DNA of 64,000 nt from positions 15,083,428 to 15,147,427 of the forward strand of contig LR990049.1 in the NCBI GenBank assembly GCA_905147135.1. The letters run 5' to 3'. The notes under the pieces were generated by a model, which did no database searches, was not told where the DNA came from, and saw only the letters and a list, made by a program, of their open reading frames with translations. A program made the position numbers and the translations under genes. The DNA comes from Blastobasis lacticolella (Eukaryota > Arthropoda > Insecta > Lepidoptera > Blastobasidae). Below are positions 49,901 through 60,900 of the stretch, piece by piece. Numbering within the stretch: the stretch's first letter is position 1; every line of letters begins with the position of its first letter.

Positions 49901-52900
49901 CGCGCGGATGGGCCGATTACGGTGCGGTTTTATTTCTTTGAAAACCACTTTAATCGAGATGGTTCTTAGCTTTGTTTCATTTAAACTATAAACCGGTTCA
50001 GTAGTTTGTTTGTAGACTTTGTCGGGAGTTTTCCGACATCTGTCAGTTAGGTTATTCATTCATTCAATACTCTTTATTCCACAAAACACATTACAAACAT
50101 AGTTACTATACAAAGTACAATGGCGAGCTTTTCCCTAAAAGAGATTTCTTCCAGCCAACCTCACATTCTTTGAAGAAACCATGATGTCGGGGTGTAACAC
50201 GTGCAATTGAAATTTTAATTAAAATAATATTCATGTTCAAATTAAGGACTTACTGCGGTCAGTTCTTTGCTAAAGTTTCTGGGCCCGCGGTCGTCGTCAA
50301 AGAGCTCCACTTCAATCATATCGACGCTGTTGTAACTAGGTTTCAGGATTTGTTGGAACTGCAAAAGGAAATAACATTTTCAGAAATACGTAGTGAAAAT
50401 TAAATGGTAATTTATGTAATTGCAAACACACAGTGTAGGTAATTACGGTCATATCAGCTTAGTCTGCAAAGTGACCTTTGAGTCACTTTTTGAGTGACTT
50501 TACTTTGACCGTGACAAACAAGCAGGGAGACACTAGGCCACTTTCCATCAAGTGACCTGTCTGCTCAAGTTGTAAAAATAAATAAAATAAATAAATATTC
50601 ATGGACAAATTCACACAGCGCCATCTAGCCCCAAACTAAGCAAAGCTTGTGCTATGGGTGCTAAATAACTGAAAAACTACTTAAATACTTTTCTTAAATA
50701 CATACTTATTATACATAGAACACCGAGTTGACGGTCAATGATAAAATATATAGATTATCTTCACAGTTACAAAGCCATATTAATAACGAAAAAAGACTCA
50801 CCACGGGCCTCAGGTCTGGATGTATCAGGATGTAGCCGTTATTCGTCACGATGAACGCATATCCGTTCACGCCAATCTGCGAGCATATTTATAGACATGT
50901 TTTTAAATTACTTACCAAAGTTCTTGTACACTTATTACTTTAGGTACATTAAAATTTTAGCCCAATTTATTGTCATTCTCAAATCAAATGCATCTTTCCT
51001 ATAATAACTAATAGCAAGCGATGTTGAAAGTAGATACAATTCTTCGCTAATAATTGACCAGACTCGTCTGCAGGGATCCTAAGTTTAACTAAATATGTTC
51101 CCCAACTATCGGCTTTGGAGTAGGTATATCGAAGGGATATAACATAAGAGGCGATACAAACCTTGTAAGGGGTCATAAGAGCTTGAATTTCCGACAGGGG
51201 CACGTCTGTGCCTGCCACACCCAGCAGTCTAGCTATTCGCATCTGCAATATCGCATCGAGCATTAGACATGAAAAAATAAACACTTTCCACTTGTTCTAA
51301 TAAATATTGGAATACATAATAAAAAGTCAAACGTACCCATTGATTAGGTAAACATCGCATTTGCCTACTTAAAATCAATAATCTCTATTTTCTACGTAAA
51401 TATATCAAAAAATCTAAAAGTAAGTAATCTAATTAGTCAAAAATCTATGACAATATCAAAACATATAAAGTTATTCAATATTATCTAGCTACTTAGTCAC
51501 TTGGCGTTGTATTTAGCCATTGAAATTGTAATTCTACATAAACTCATTATGTAAAATCTTGCTTAGAATCTAGCAGTAGTTAGTTTCATTTTAGCATCTA
51601 CGCCCCGTTAGGCGAAGTTCTATAATACAATATATAGAACTGTTTAAACAAACTAGTTTATATGATTCAAATTACAGGTTCTAGCGAATCTACTCAAATA
51701 ATGTTACATATTCAATTATTAATGTCATTAAAGTAAAAATTAAAAGTCTACTCCTTAGGCTATGGACCCACTCCCACCGTATCTGCCTCGAGGCAAGGGA
51801 CCATTCAAACGAATCCTTGCTTGGATCTGTTAACATGTTAATTAACATCATATCAATTATCGTTAGAATTAAACGGTCAGACTACAAAACACTGTTCAAA
51901 TGGAAATGCGGGTAGAACTCGTTTCGACTCGACATAGGCTGAAGGACCAGTCATCGCTCGCATTCATCCTCTCTGTAAAATAATACTAAGGTAATGGTTG
52001 CCTACCTCTTTCGGGCCGTTCTCCTCTACGGACTGCGATTGGTTGTGGACGTACGAATGCAATAAAATATTAATAACATAGATAAATGCACAGTCACAAC
52101 TTCCTCTAGGATTCAAAAGTTCTCTCATTGATAGAGAAAACATATTTACACTAAAACTGTTATAAATTTTTAAAAATTTTGCCATTCTGAAGAAAATAAC
52201 ATTTGAAACGGATAGTCAAGTAACAAAAGCCCCATGGGTCGTGTGGCGGGCTGCACGATACTCATCAAAAATATTTACATTTAACTCATGTAATACATGT
52301 CAATGTTCACAAATGTCTCTACGAAGACATACACTAGTTTCAGGCAAAAATATAGTTAGTTTATGAGATAGTGTGTGTAATATAGATCATAACTCTTGCA
52401 AATAAATAATTGTTCTGATAATTGATAGAAAAGTCTGTCATAACACCCTAGTGGTCTACGCCTACAGCTAGGAACTACCACTACGGTAAGCCGGGGCGGA
52501 CAACACACGGGCGCCGGGCCGGCTGTCGGACAGATGCACGCTAACGGGGCCAAATAACACTTTACCGTTACTGAAATTCAAAAACTAAATCATAAAACTC
52601 TCTCTCTTGCAAAAACTTTACATTAAATCATCAAAACTTTCTAAGTGTAGTACCTCTTTTGTAACTGATACCCAGTACGCTTCATTTATCAGTACATTCT
52701 CTGTGATGTTCTGAGGGGAAATCATCAAACAAAATGGAGTATTATTAGAAAGGTATTCGGTTACTATAAATAATACATAAACATTTAAGAAGACATAGAA
52801 AATAGAATGGAAGATAGTACTTAGAGAGATTGAGCTCACGTCCATTTAGTAGGAAATGTAAAACCAATCTGTAAACATAATCCTTTAAGATGACATTTCG

Positions 52901-55900
52901 GTCATGCATCATGGAAAATTTGGAATTTTGGAAATACGTATGCCCATCACAAACGAAAATCTATGAGAGTCCTTTAAAAAGAGGTCCGCTCTTTACCGAT
53001 AATAACGTATTTTGCTTCAAGAAAGTCAAAAATCACAAAACATCGCAATTCTCTTTTTCAAAGACTCTTCAAAATGACATCGAGATATTTTAACAAAAAA
53101 CATAATTAAACAGCTAAAACTTGAACCCACCTCATTGTGCCGTAAGTCATATACAGGCATCGACACTGAGGTCATAAGCTGGTATTGAGCGTTTCCAATT
53201 TCACTATACTGTCCCTGCTTCATCTGCAAAATCATTATTATTAGGTTCGTCTATATCTTCAGATTTTAAAGAACCATTTGCATTGGATAGATTTTCATCA
53301 ATGTACCTGAGTAATTTTCCATCTTCGTTCTTGTTCTTGTTCAGAGTTGAATAGATGTTTGTTCTGCCTCTGACTCATAAACCGTTCCTTCTGCTCAGCT
53401 CTCTCACGCTGTTCCCATAAGTAGTCCGCGACCTTTGGATCCTGTAAAGCGAATTTCATTATTTATTAACGCATTTACCTCCACCACTATGTCTAAAAGT
53501 TTACTTTTAAAACTATAGAGATAACTTTAAAATTCATGTTTCAGTTCAGAATTAACTGGAATAAGTAAGTTCTTACGCTATGGAGTTCCAGTATCTACTC
53601 TCCACATATCCACATCTTCTTGTAAAGTTTTAATTTGTTAAGATATTTAACAACTTTTTTCTTGGAAGCGTGTTATAAAGGAGTGGTATACTTACGGTGA
53701 CGTTTGCATAGACCGGTGTCCACACGACTGGGTGCTTCTCGCGTTGCAGCACAAGCGGACGCGCCAGGACGTTGACGTGTTCTAGAACCCTCTCTCGAAC
53801 TTCAGCCAATGTGCTCAGGTGCACGTAGAACCCTCGGTTCGCGCACGCCATCCATTTCACCTCGCGCACGTCCGCCACCTACATTTACCCTCAGAGATGT
53901 TACAACGTTCCTCCCAGCGCTCACGGCAGAAAGCATATAAGGTGCCCCATGTACAGATCCCCTTACGCTACTGTGAGGTGGATGAACGTCGGTGGCATCG
54001 TGGAGAATATATTGAGTATACCAAAACTATAATCAAATCAATAAATTACTGGCGCTCTTGTATAGCTATTGATCAATTATAAAAACTACTTGAAGTCTAT
54101 TTTGTAAAACATTATCTAAATTTAAGAAATAAATTATTTCTAATAATCTACCAAACTGATTAACCATTCTGTATTAATTTAACACACAAAACACTATTAA
54201 ACTAACATTCACAAAACATAAGCGAAAGCGACAATGAAGATGGAAAAGGGAAAATGTTAGACAAGTTACGATCGTGCTACTGACAGGTTATTGTTAGAAA
54301 GGTTGAGTTGAAGAGTAGGTACCACATTCTGGCCGTACTGTTAGACAAGGTAGAGGAAGGCTATGCAGGCCGCCCAATGACTACAACACACAGTAATACC
54401 TGAAGTGGTTACTACCTTTACCTCGCGACCTATCAGGTACGTAAACACCCGGACAGGCGTGTCATATTTCCAGTTGTATTTTTCAAATAGCTCCTTGTAA
54501 TTATATGGAACTCCATCCGTAACCAGCATGATTGCCTTAAAATAATAAAATGTATGTATGTAATAAATAATCATGTTGCTTGATAATTATTACTGATAGT
54601 CTAAGCAGCTATTTTTCTATGATTATACCTGATTACAGTTGGCGCCACCGCTATTGTTTCTATAGATCTCTAGAAGTTCAAAAGCGCGCGTTAAAGCTGC
54701 TGAAAAGTTTGCTATTTCCATTGTCTCGAAGCTGTCCAATGCTAGTTTTAGTTCACGAAGATTTCCCAGTGTGGCCTACAAAAACACAAGTTTCGTTACG
54801 ATGCTATTACAAGGCTAATTTAAATACAGTGTTTACATATTTCGTTCTACACGTACTTGGACTAAAGAATCTTCGAAACATGGCACAGTCTCTTCAACTG
54901 TATCAGCGAAAGTTAAGACATTAACAAAATCGTTATTTCCGAGTGTGTCCAGAATATTAGTAACCACGTGTTTGGCTATATCGCGTCTTTGACCAGTCAT
55001 CGAGCCGCTACGATCAACAAGTATTACGACGTCCTTGGGGCTAGCGGCCGCTTCCATGTACCAAGCTCTTGTTCGGCAATCGTAAATATCAACAGGATCG
55101 GCCCTCCATTTCATTGCTGTAATTTTTATATTAAATTTAGCACCATTTTGGTATTCAAAAAATACATTTTACTTTCACTTTTAATGTTTCTACCTGGATA
55201 ATGTCGCATAAAACCCGTAGAGCTTCCAAAGTACTGCCACGAAAGTGTGGGATCACTTTGATAATTATCTATAAAATGTGTATCAAGTCCTTCTGACCAA
55301 TGGATCCCTTTTATGACTTCTGTAGCTGCAATATTTAACGAAAATTTAGTATTTTTCATCGAACAACTAGATTACGCATATTACTTGTATTCAAACATTA
55401 ATGGATATTAAACTATATAAAGCTAGCTTTATTGATATTGAAATACGTTTCTTTGTTTCATTTTTATTTAAAGTTGTCAACCTCTAAAACATATTTTTAC
55501 GCAAAACAAGAAATTGACCTACCCCATGCGTAAACATTAGTGGGAACGTGAACGCTGCTAAAATTGCAATTGACCGGTATATTAGAAAAGTGCGCGTTTG
55601 GCTGTAAATGGGCAGACTTTGTAGTAGGCCGGACGATCCAGTTTTCCATATTGAATTCCGGCTCTGCAGTTGTTGTGCTAACCATTTCATCGTACGGTTC
55701 GTCCATCTCTTTGCTATTGTAAAATTGAAAATCTTCAGGTACTGGTTCATTTTGTTTATCGAAAGCCATATTTTCTGCTGCTTCCACTATTCTTTTCACT
55801 GCGCTGACCTTAAGCTCCATCATAGCGCGAATGTCGTCCGCCATACTTTGAACTAACTTTTCGCCATCTCTTGATTCGATTTGTGCCGATTTGAAACTCT

Positions 55901-57012
55901 GGATAAATATCAAAATCAATAATTATATTTAATTTACGTATCATAAATGTTCAATATATATTTCAAACTATAAATATTTCACACATAATAACAATTAGAT
56001 CTCATAATAGGAGACCTTACTATGCTACTTGTTGTCGAAATCTCTGTAGAAATATATATTGTCATGTTTTTGATGTTTTACTTACATCCTGAACTTCTTT
56101 TTTCCTGGTAATAAATTCACCGAAGTGGTATAATTCCGTACCAAGTTTAACCGCCCATCCTTGCACCCTAATAAATTAAAATTAAAATCTTAATCAATTT
56201 TTGGAAGTGTCAAACGGTATCTTGTTTAGTAAAAACCGTAAAAATGTATATACCGATTACCTAAACTTGCAGCTTGTACTCTTTATTATACTGCCGTAAA
56301 CGGGACTTAGAATTGGTTACAATGCTACTTCACGATTAATCTTAATAAATTACCTACCTCAAAAATTATACCTATAATATGTTCACTATTCATTTGTGAA
56401 ATGCAGTGGACACCACCGAAGAGGATAAATAAGAGTTTTAAAAATATAGAAATAAAATAGAATATGTTGCTGCAAGTTATTTCGATTTAAATATGTCATG
56501 TCCTTATTTTTTGCACAAGAGGCAATTCTCTAAGCCGTAACGAATGTTAACTTTTATGTATTGTCGTTTATAATTTGAATTTCATAATTATGATTTTGAC
56601 AATTCATTCGAGGCAATTTAAAGACACAAATTACGGACCAACACTTTTTTTATAATTGTCAATAGGCTTGCATTTGACCTCAACTCACCTGATGGAAAGC
56701 GACGATGAGGTCGAAGATATAGCTTGAAAACCCCACGGTTCTACTTATCGGCAAACAGTGACTCAGGCAGACTCATTTAGTTAATTGTATACAACAAAGT
56801 ATTGTATGTAGGACCCGTGTAGGTAGCGTACATATGCGATTAAGGGTGAAAACCGCGTGAATCTAATTATGAATCTCTCGATATAATTAAATAATGACTT
56901 ACGAGTTGAGTGATATCCTGGTAATGGCATCGTTCTGCGGGTTGGACGAGCAGTCCCTGGACTCCAAAGACAAAAGCAGCAATATCAAGAATGTTCCACC
57001 ACACTTGCACAT
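40907..57012 (-). CDS. Gene A: voltage-gated calcium channel alpha-2/delta subunit (alpha-2/delta-3 type)
   Basis: Extracellular, membrane-anchored auxiliary subunit of Cav channels. Exons, 5' to 3': 57012-56903, 56167-56086, 55898-55523, 55325-55194, 55116-54857, 54775-54629, 54535-54422, 53878-53696, 53441-53307, 53223-53131, 51242-51162, 50876-50802, 50358-50254, 49492-49421, 49229-49024, 48249-48092, 47052-46959, 45394-45290, 44903-44636, 43959-43837, 43770-43645, 43315-43204, 41889-41492, 41005-40907. All phases agree; 3,654 nt, 1,217 aa. Signal peptide about 1-21; VWA_N about 37-235; YDCRTRAWY 245-253 (the RRR of gabapentin-binding subunits is RTR); VWA about 262-440 with MIDAS DRSGS 268-272 and TDG 375-377; Cache region from about 525 ([10 protein letters not shown] 550-559); Cys-rich C-terminus; hydrophobic GPI-type tail from about 1201. 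The YDC-R motif favours the alpha-2/delta-3 group. Paralogue gene B lies 0.9 kb upstream. Confidence 0.93.
41006..41491 (-). other. Gene A last intron, GC-AG type
   Basis: Exon 23 ends ...AACCATACGGAG and the intron starts GCGAGT, a GC donor; the acceptor is TTTCAG before GAAAGC. Splicing joins CIRNHTE to [10 protein letters not shown], restoring the conserved Cys-Gly end of the family. Without splicing the frame stops at about 41447 after 15 unrelated residues, so the GPI-type tail would be lost. No GT donor in reach gives a sensible join. An RTE-like LINE scrap lies inside (41250-41365). Confidence 0.75.
41250..41365 (+). mobile_element. RTE-like LINE 3' scrap in gene A intron 23
   Basis: GTCGGATTCGCGAGCTCATG, then GGAAAGCGGACCCTGGTTGA and GATGATGATGATT, matching the end of the fragments at 35400-35475 and 23500-23600. 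Inserted antisense to gene A. Confidence 0.65.
43334..43535 (+). mobile_element. Helitron-like non-autonomous element in gene A intron 21
   Basis: Starts TCTAATATTATAAATGCGAA (a TC end) and finishes CACTCGCGGGCAAAGCTAGT, with a CG-rich stretch before a terminal CTAG and T after it. This matches the layout of Lep1-like Helitron derivatives widespread in Lepidoptera. It contains 20-bp perfect inverted repeats, 43419-43438 and 43444-43463, with a 5-base spacer. Confidence 0.55.
43548..43600 (-). repeat. SINE family B, fragment (copy 4)
   Basis: Only the 3' part: reverse complement of TTTGGGGCTAGATGGCGTTG. Lies directly after the Helitron-like element in the same intron. Confidence 0.65.
44250..44535 (+). 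mobile_element. LINE fragment, C-terminal, in gene A intron 19
   Basis: The plus strand reads in pieces as [16 protein letters not shown], ending [12 protein letters not shown]. This is the C-terminal sequence of another insect non-LTR reverse transcriptase group (GKRGRGRPR, then W--LHRQ). Antisense to gene A, with stops inside it; tail TGACGATGACA. Confidence 0.7.
45561..45851. repeat. Foldback repeat family F, copy 3, in gene A intron 17
   Basis: Left end CCCTATTTTTGAACCGCTCG, right end CTGCGAGTGGTTCAAAAATA, with an internal left-end copy at about 45721-45745 and an internal inverted pair around CGAACGGTTTTCAATTTTGA / TCAAAATTGAAAACCGTACG. Strongly self-complementary. Confidence 0.7.
48430..48575 (+). 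repeat. Dispersed repeat (family H), copy 1
   Basis: GGCCTGTTGTGTCTTCTATA, then TTTCTGTATCTTGTGTAC and AATAAATAGTTAAATAAA. A second copy is at 60905-61010. Looks like a retroposon 3' end with its own A-rich tail; parent unknown. In gene A intron 15. Confidence 0.6.
48841..48990 (+). repeat. 5S-like SINE candidate, copy 2
   Basis: 48881-48928 has AACCAAGTTTAAGCAATACT followed by GAACTGGATGAGTGACCG at the same spacing as at 34053-34102. Upstream, GGCGTTGGTCTAGTGGCAGC looks like a promoter-box segment. In gene A intron 15. Confidence 0.45.
50050..50175 (-). mobile_element. LINE 3' end, reverse, in gene A intron 13
   Basis: AATACTCTTTATTCCACAAA at the left and AAAAGAGATTTCTTCCAGCC at the right, the reverse of a retroposon 3' end with AATAAAGAGTATT tail that I recall as very common in Lepidoptera. 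Confidence 0.55.
50540..50730. repeat. Family D tail next to SINE B fragment (copy 3)
   Basis: 50540-50600: GGCCACTTTCCATCAAGTGA with an AATAAATAAAATAAATAAAT tail (plus strand). 50603-50730: SINE B 3' half in reverse, with AGCGCCATCTAGCCCCAAAC and AAGCTTGTGCTATGGGTGC. Both in gene A intron 12. Confidence 0.65.
52006..52032 (-). CDS. Gene A optional 27-nt exon (SVEENGPKE)
   Basis: Bounded by acceptor AATCGCAG and donor GTAGGC. Phase 0 at both ends, so inclusion between exons 10 and 11 adds nine residues, SVEENGPKE, without shifting the frame. Family members have few residues between the conserved SVSMPV strand and [10 protein letters not shown], so the protein is complete without it. Alternatively it could be a chance splice-like pair; acidic, hydrophilic content and a clean frame argue mildly for a real microexon. 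Confidence 0.55.
52654..52710 (-). CDS. Gene A optional 57-nt exon (19 residues)
   Basis: Acceptor CCCCTCAG, donor GTACTA (weak), phase 0 at both ends, reading [19 protein letters not shown]. Like the 27-nt exon it ends in Lys-Glu and would insert between exons 10 and 11, before [11 protein letters not shown]. It would add an N-glycosylation motif (NIT). Whether the two cassettes are mutually exclusive, combined or skipped cannot be seen from DNA. Confidence 0.55.
56168..56902 (-). other. Gene A intron 1
   Basis: GT-AG intron. It includes a stretch around 56660-56730 (CAACTCACCTGATGGAAAGC, then GATGAGGTCGAAGAT) that resembles a repeat common in Lepidoptera; otherwise nothing recognised. Confidence 0.5.
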
Positions 57013-57169
57013 CAGAAACACTAATTCGATTTGTCGGCTAACATGGACCAAATGTTTAGTGGTGCCGTTTACTCATATCTATGGTGTTCTCCAGCATTAG
57101 TATCGAGGGTTGTTTTCGTTAATTGAGCAGGTGAAAAATGTTATGGAGGATGTTTTCTGGTAAGGTTGG

Positions 57170-57330
57170 TTGGGCGATTCTCGATACTGTCGCAGTCCGC
57201 AGGCGCGCGAAGCACGCATGCGCACTGTAGTCCTTGCGCGGCTTCACTGAGTGAGCGCTCGGCCTGTGCTCGCACACCAGTGTTGCGGTGCGAGTCCAGT
57301 GGACGAGAATTGATTTGTAGATATCCATTT
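57170..57330 (-). promoter_or_regulatory. GC-rich probable promoter region of gene A
   Basis: A GC- and CpG-rich patch 160-320 bp before the gene A start codon, in otherwise AT-rich DNA and within the 0.9-kb gap to gene B. It contains CGCATGCGCA (57215-57224), a near-palindromic NRF-1 type site, which in insects is bound by Erect wing, a regulator active in neurons. No TATA box. The transcription start cannot be placed. Confidence 0.4.
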
Positions 57331-57912
57331 CAGTAGGTCACCGAAGTCAGGATGTGGGGCAGGTTGTTTGGGCGATTTGTTTTGTTATCGTCTATTCGTT
57401 TAATATTAGTAAGCTTATCTGTTTGTGAAAGTATTTTGTGTTGCGTCATTGAGTTATAGGAACGTTTAACTACCTATAGGTATCTTGGACCTACTGACGT
57501 AACTTCTTGCAAACTTTGAGTCTTAACAAGCTGTTGCCTCGATTTTTATTTATTTTAAAATATAGTGCCTACATACTTAAAAGCAAAAAATACCTTATCT
57601 ACATACAGTGATATCCTAAAATGATTATGGCCCTAGTTTCGTTTCTCAGTAAATATTGTTATTATGAATATGAATTTCTTCTTATTAGGGACACAAAAGT
57701 CTTCTTTTGTGTCCACTACTACGAGTGTGGAAGGTTTTTTATTGTTCTTTTTATGTAGATACGGATTGCTTGACTATCTCCTAATTCGTGAAATAATATC
57801 CACAGTACTTTAATCCTGATCAAGTCGGTACACAAATAACAACACACAATCTATCAAGGTGCAACAATTTTAATGCGAAAGTAACAAAGGTAGAAATATG
57901 CGATTCTCTTCA

Positions 57913-60900
57913 TCAGGAGAGCATGGCGGCTGCCGCGACCATCGCCGTCGCCAGCACCAGCCAGTTGGCGCGATGCGCGATGCCCAGGCCGCACTGCGTT
58001 ATGTTCGCCTCCTAAAGACAAATTGTAATAGAATTGTAGTATTGTGTCGTCCCGTGACCATGGGTAGGACTCTGTCAAGTCCGCCTAGGTAATTACCACC
58101 GCCTTATCTCTTAAACAATGGTTGCATTGTTGTGGTCCGGTTTGAAGGAAAAGGTAGCTAGCGAAATTACAGGCATGATGTATTTCATCTTGTCCTCACA
58201 GTGACAACGCACGTGCTCTGCATATTTGTTGCCTGCAACCTAAACCTAAAGAACATAAAAAATGAGACAAAGCTAAGAATAATTATCTCGATTAGACTGG
58301 CTTTTAAATAATGAAAACAGCACCCAAATTGGTCCATCCGTTCGTTAGCCGTAGCTAACGAACGTAATCCCATCGTAATACCACAGTTAATATTAATTTT
58401 CTACGTACGGGAGCAACAATGCCCCATATTGTAGCTCCGTACAGATTAGCCTATTTCGCAGCGGTTTCTGGTTTTCAAAACCAGCTATCCGAGATATTTC
58501 ATAGATTGTTTCATTACAATCTGGCCAGTAGTTTGAGAAATATATCTTAAACTTTGACAGGGGTTAGATTAGTTTAATGGTGGTAATATATTTTGCTGCA
58601 CTTGATTACTTAATAAAGTGCTGCGGTTATTGGGAGAATATAATGTATTATATTACGTTAATAAACTTGTGTTAATAAAACTAGCTTTATTAACAGTACG
58701 TAATAAATTGTTCTCGCCGTGTTAGGGTCGTCGTAAAAGGGCTCTAATATCTTGGAGGCAAACCAGCCTCCATACACGAGAAAATGTGCAGCAGCGCTTT
58801 GTATTGTGTATTCTCGGCCAACCACCCCGCTTGTTAAACATGGAGATTATGCCAAAACTCTCCACTAACATGGAGGAGGCTCAAGACCTATAGTAGACTA
58901 ATTGCTTATCAAGGCAATATTATAGATTGCCTACGTTTACGTTGGCGTTATATCATTTTTTACAACATTATTTATACCTTTATCATTTCGCTTTACGAAC
59001 TTTTTACTGAAATTGTTGTCTATATTTTCCCTAAATCTGTATCTCTAGTAAATTGAGGTTAAAATTTTAGGGTTGACATGGGTTAATTGTAGGTCTACGT
59101 TGCCTGCAAATGTGTTCCCTGATCACTATAATCTGGACGCCTTCAAGTCAAGAGGGAATAGTCACTTACCACCTGGTGAGCTGGCGGCTTAATGCCTGGC
59201 TAGCCTAATTTAAAACAATCTACCAGACAGACTAGCATTGTTAGCAGGATAGGGGGGGCCCTATCCTGCTAACATAATAAGTTGATAGTGTATCGAAATT
59301 TTTGCCATTATTGTCAAATCTGAATTCGCTAATTAGATAAAACAGCAACGTTTGTGGTGATTTAGAGTTGGGCAACGCATTGGGTATCGCCCTTTTGATG
59401 CTAACGTCCATAGGCAGCGGTGACCACTTCCCATCAGGTCCGCTTACCTCTTTGTCTACAGCTTGACACAATAAATGGAAGTTTAAATCAATACCGTACC
59501 TTTTCATCATAAGTATAGCAGCCTTCTAGGCGGCGGCGGTGCAAAGCTCCGAGAGGCAGTTTGTGGCAGGGCTCGCGGCTCGTGGTGGAGCTGTTGGTGG
59601 CCTGCGGGGTGGTATCCGGGGGGGTACGGCAGCCTTCGAACGCTTCGCCGGAGACCTGAACCACCACCAGCAGGGTGTTGGTCCTCTGGACCTTGGCGGC
59701 CCAGAACGCGGGGTAGCACACACCCGGCTCGTTCTCGTAGACTTTGGGAGAAAGGGAACTTTTATCAGGATATTACAATGCATACCTACCTACCCTACCT
59801 ACCTACAGTAAAAGAGCATAAGTACATTACCACTTCAAGAAAAAAATCATTTTTAGCTACAGCAACATTCAGGTTATTAATACTGTAATTTTGTAATGTA
59901 ATACTCACAATAGTCACAAATCTTTAGCCTACACTTAATTTTTATACTTTGATAAAATAATAATTTGCTAAATGCTAAAAAGACGAGGCATTAGCTGTCT
60001 CTTAGTCCCGAATAACTCGTACTTGATCCCAATTATTTCATTAATAACTTTTTAAATCCTCAACAAAACCTTCTAACAACTGCACAGGAATATGATTCTT
60101 AAGGTGGTCTTGCATTTAAGCTCTTGTAATATTGTAATACTTAACAAAAATGTCTTGCGGGCAAAATCCCTTTCTTTTTTCTTTACCTAAACACCTTATT
60201 CGACCGAAAATTTCAATATTCGCCAACTCGGTATAATAATCGTTCCCAGAACCGGCTTAATTTAATTTTTTATTGAAGTAAGCGTGTAAGTAAAATCTGC
60301 AAACCATACAGACTTGTCTTATTTGGTTTTGGAAATTATGTATTTAAATGGATAATTTGCAGCAGTATTCGTTGAAATTCACATTTTACGTATTACTTAT
60401 ATAATTAATAATATCTATACACGTGATTCACACGGCAAGTCGTTATTTTGGATATTATTGATTCACTAAATAAGACAAGTCAGTCTGGCCAGATCATAGA
60501 TACGGCATTACCCTTGAGTGTCCCTGACGTGGTGGTCTGGTTCAGGATAAAGAGGTTGATGGCGTGGTCGCACGAGAAGGTCTCCTCTTCTTCATCGTCT
60601 TTGGCCTCCACGGTCCCGTTCACGTCCCCGGGCTTCCCTGCGTTGTCCTCCACTATGATTTCTTTGTTAATTAAATCTATGTAGTCTGCGAGCGAAACAA
60701 CCATGCTATTAGGCGAAGCGGAAATTTAGATGATACCTACAATGACATCTAAAAGCGGGAGGTCTTGATGTGGGTCACCATACCTACCTACATCGAATTC
60801 TCACCCCAATCGCTACGTTGGTATCAGGGTAACTGTTGGTTATATATAAAATACCTTGCAATATTTGCGGTTTCGATGTAGGTATGTCGCATACCACGTA

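Noticed and set aside
52470..52560. Third possible gene A cassette ([13 protein letters not shown]...)
   Set aside because: GC-rich and open, but the available acceptor (TTTCAG before TAACGG) gives an immediate stop in the phase required by exon 10, and no good donor follows.
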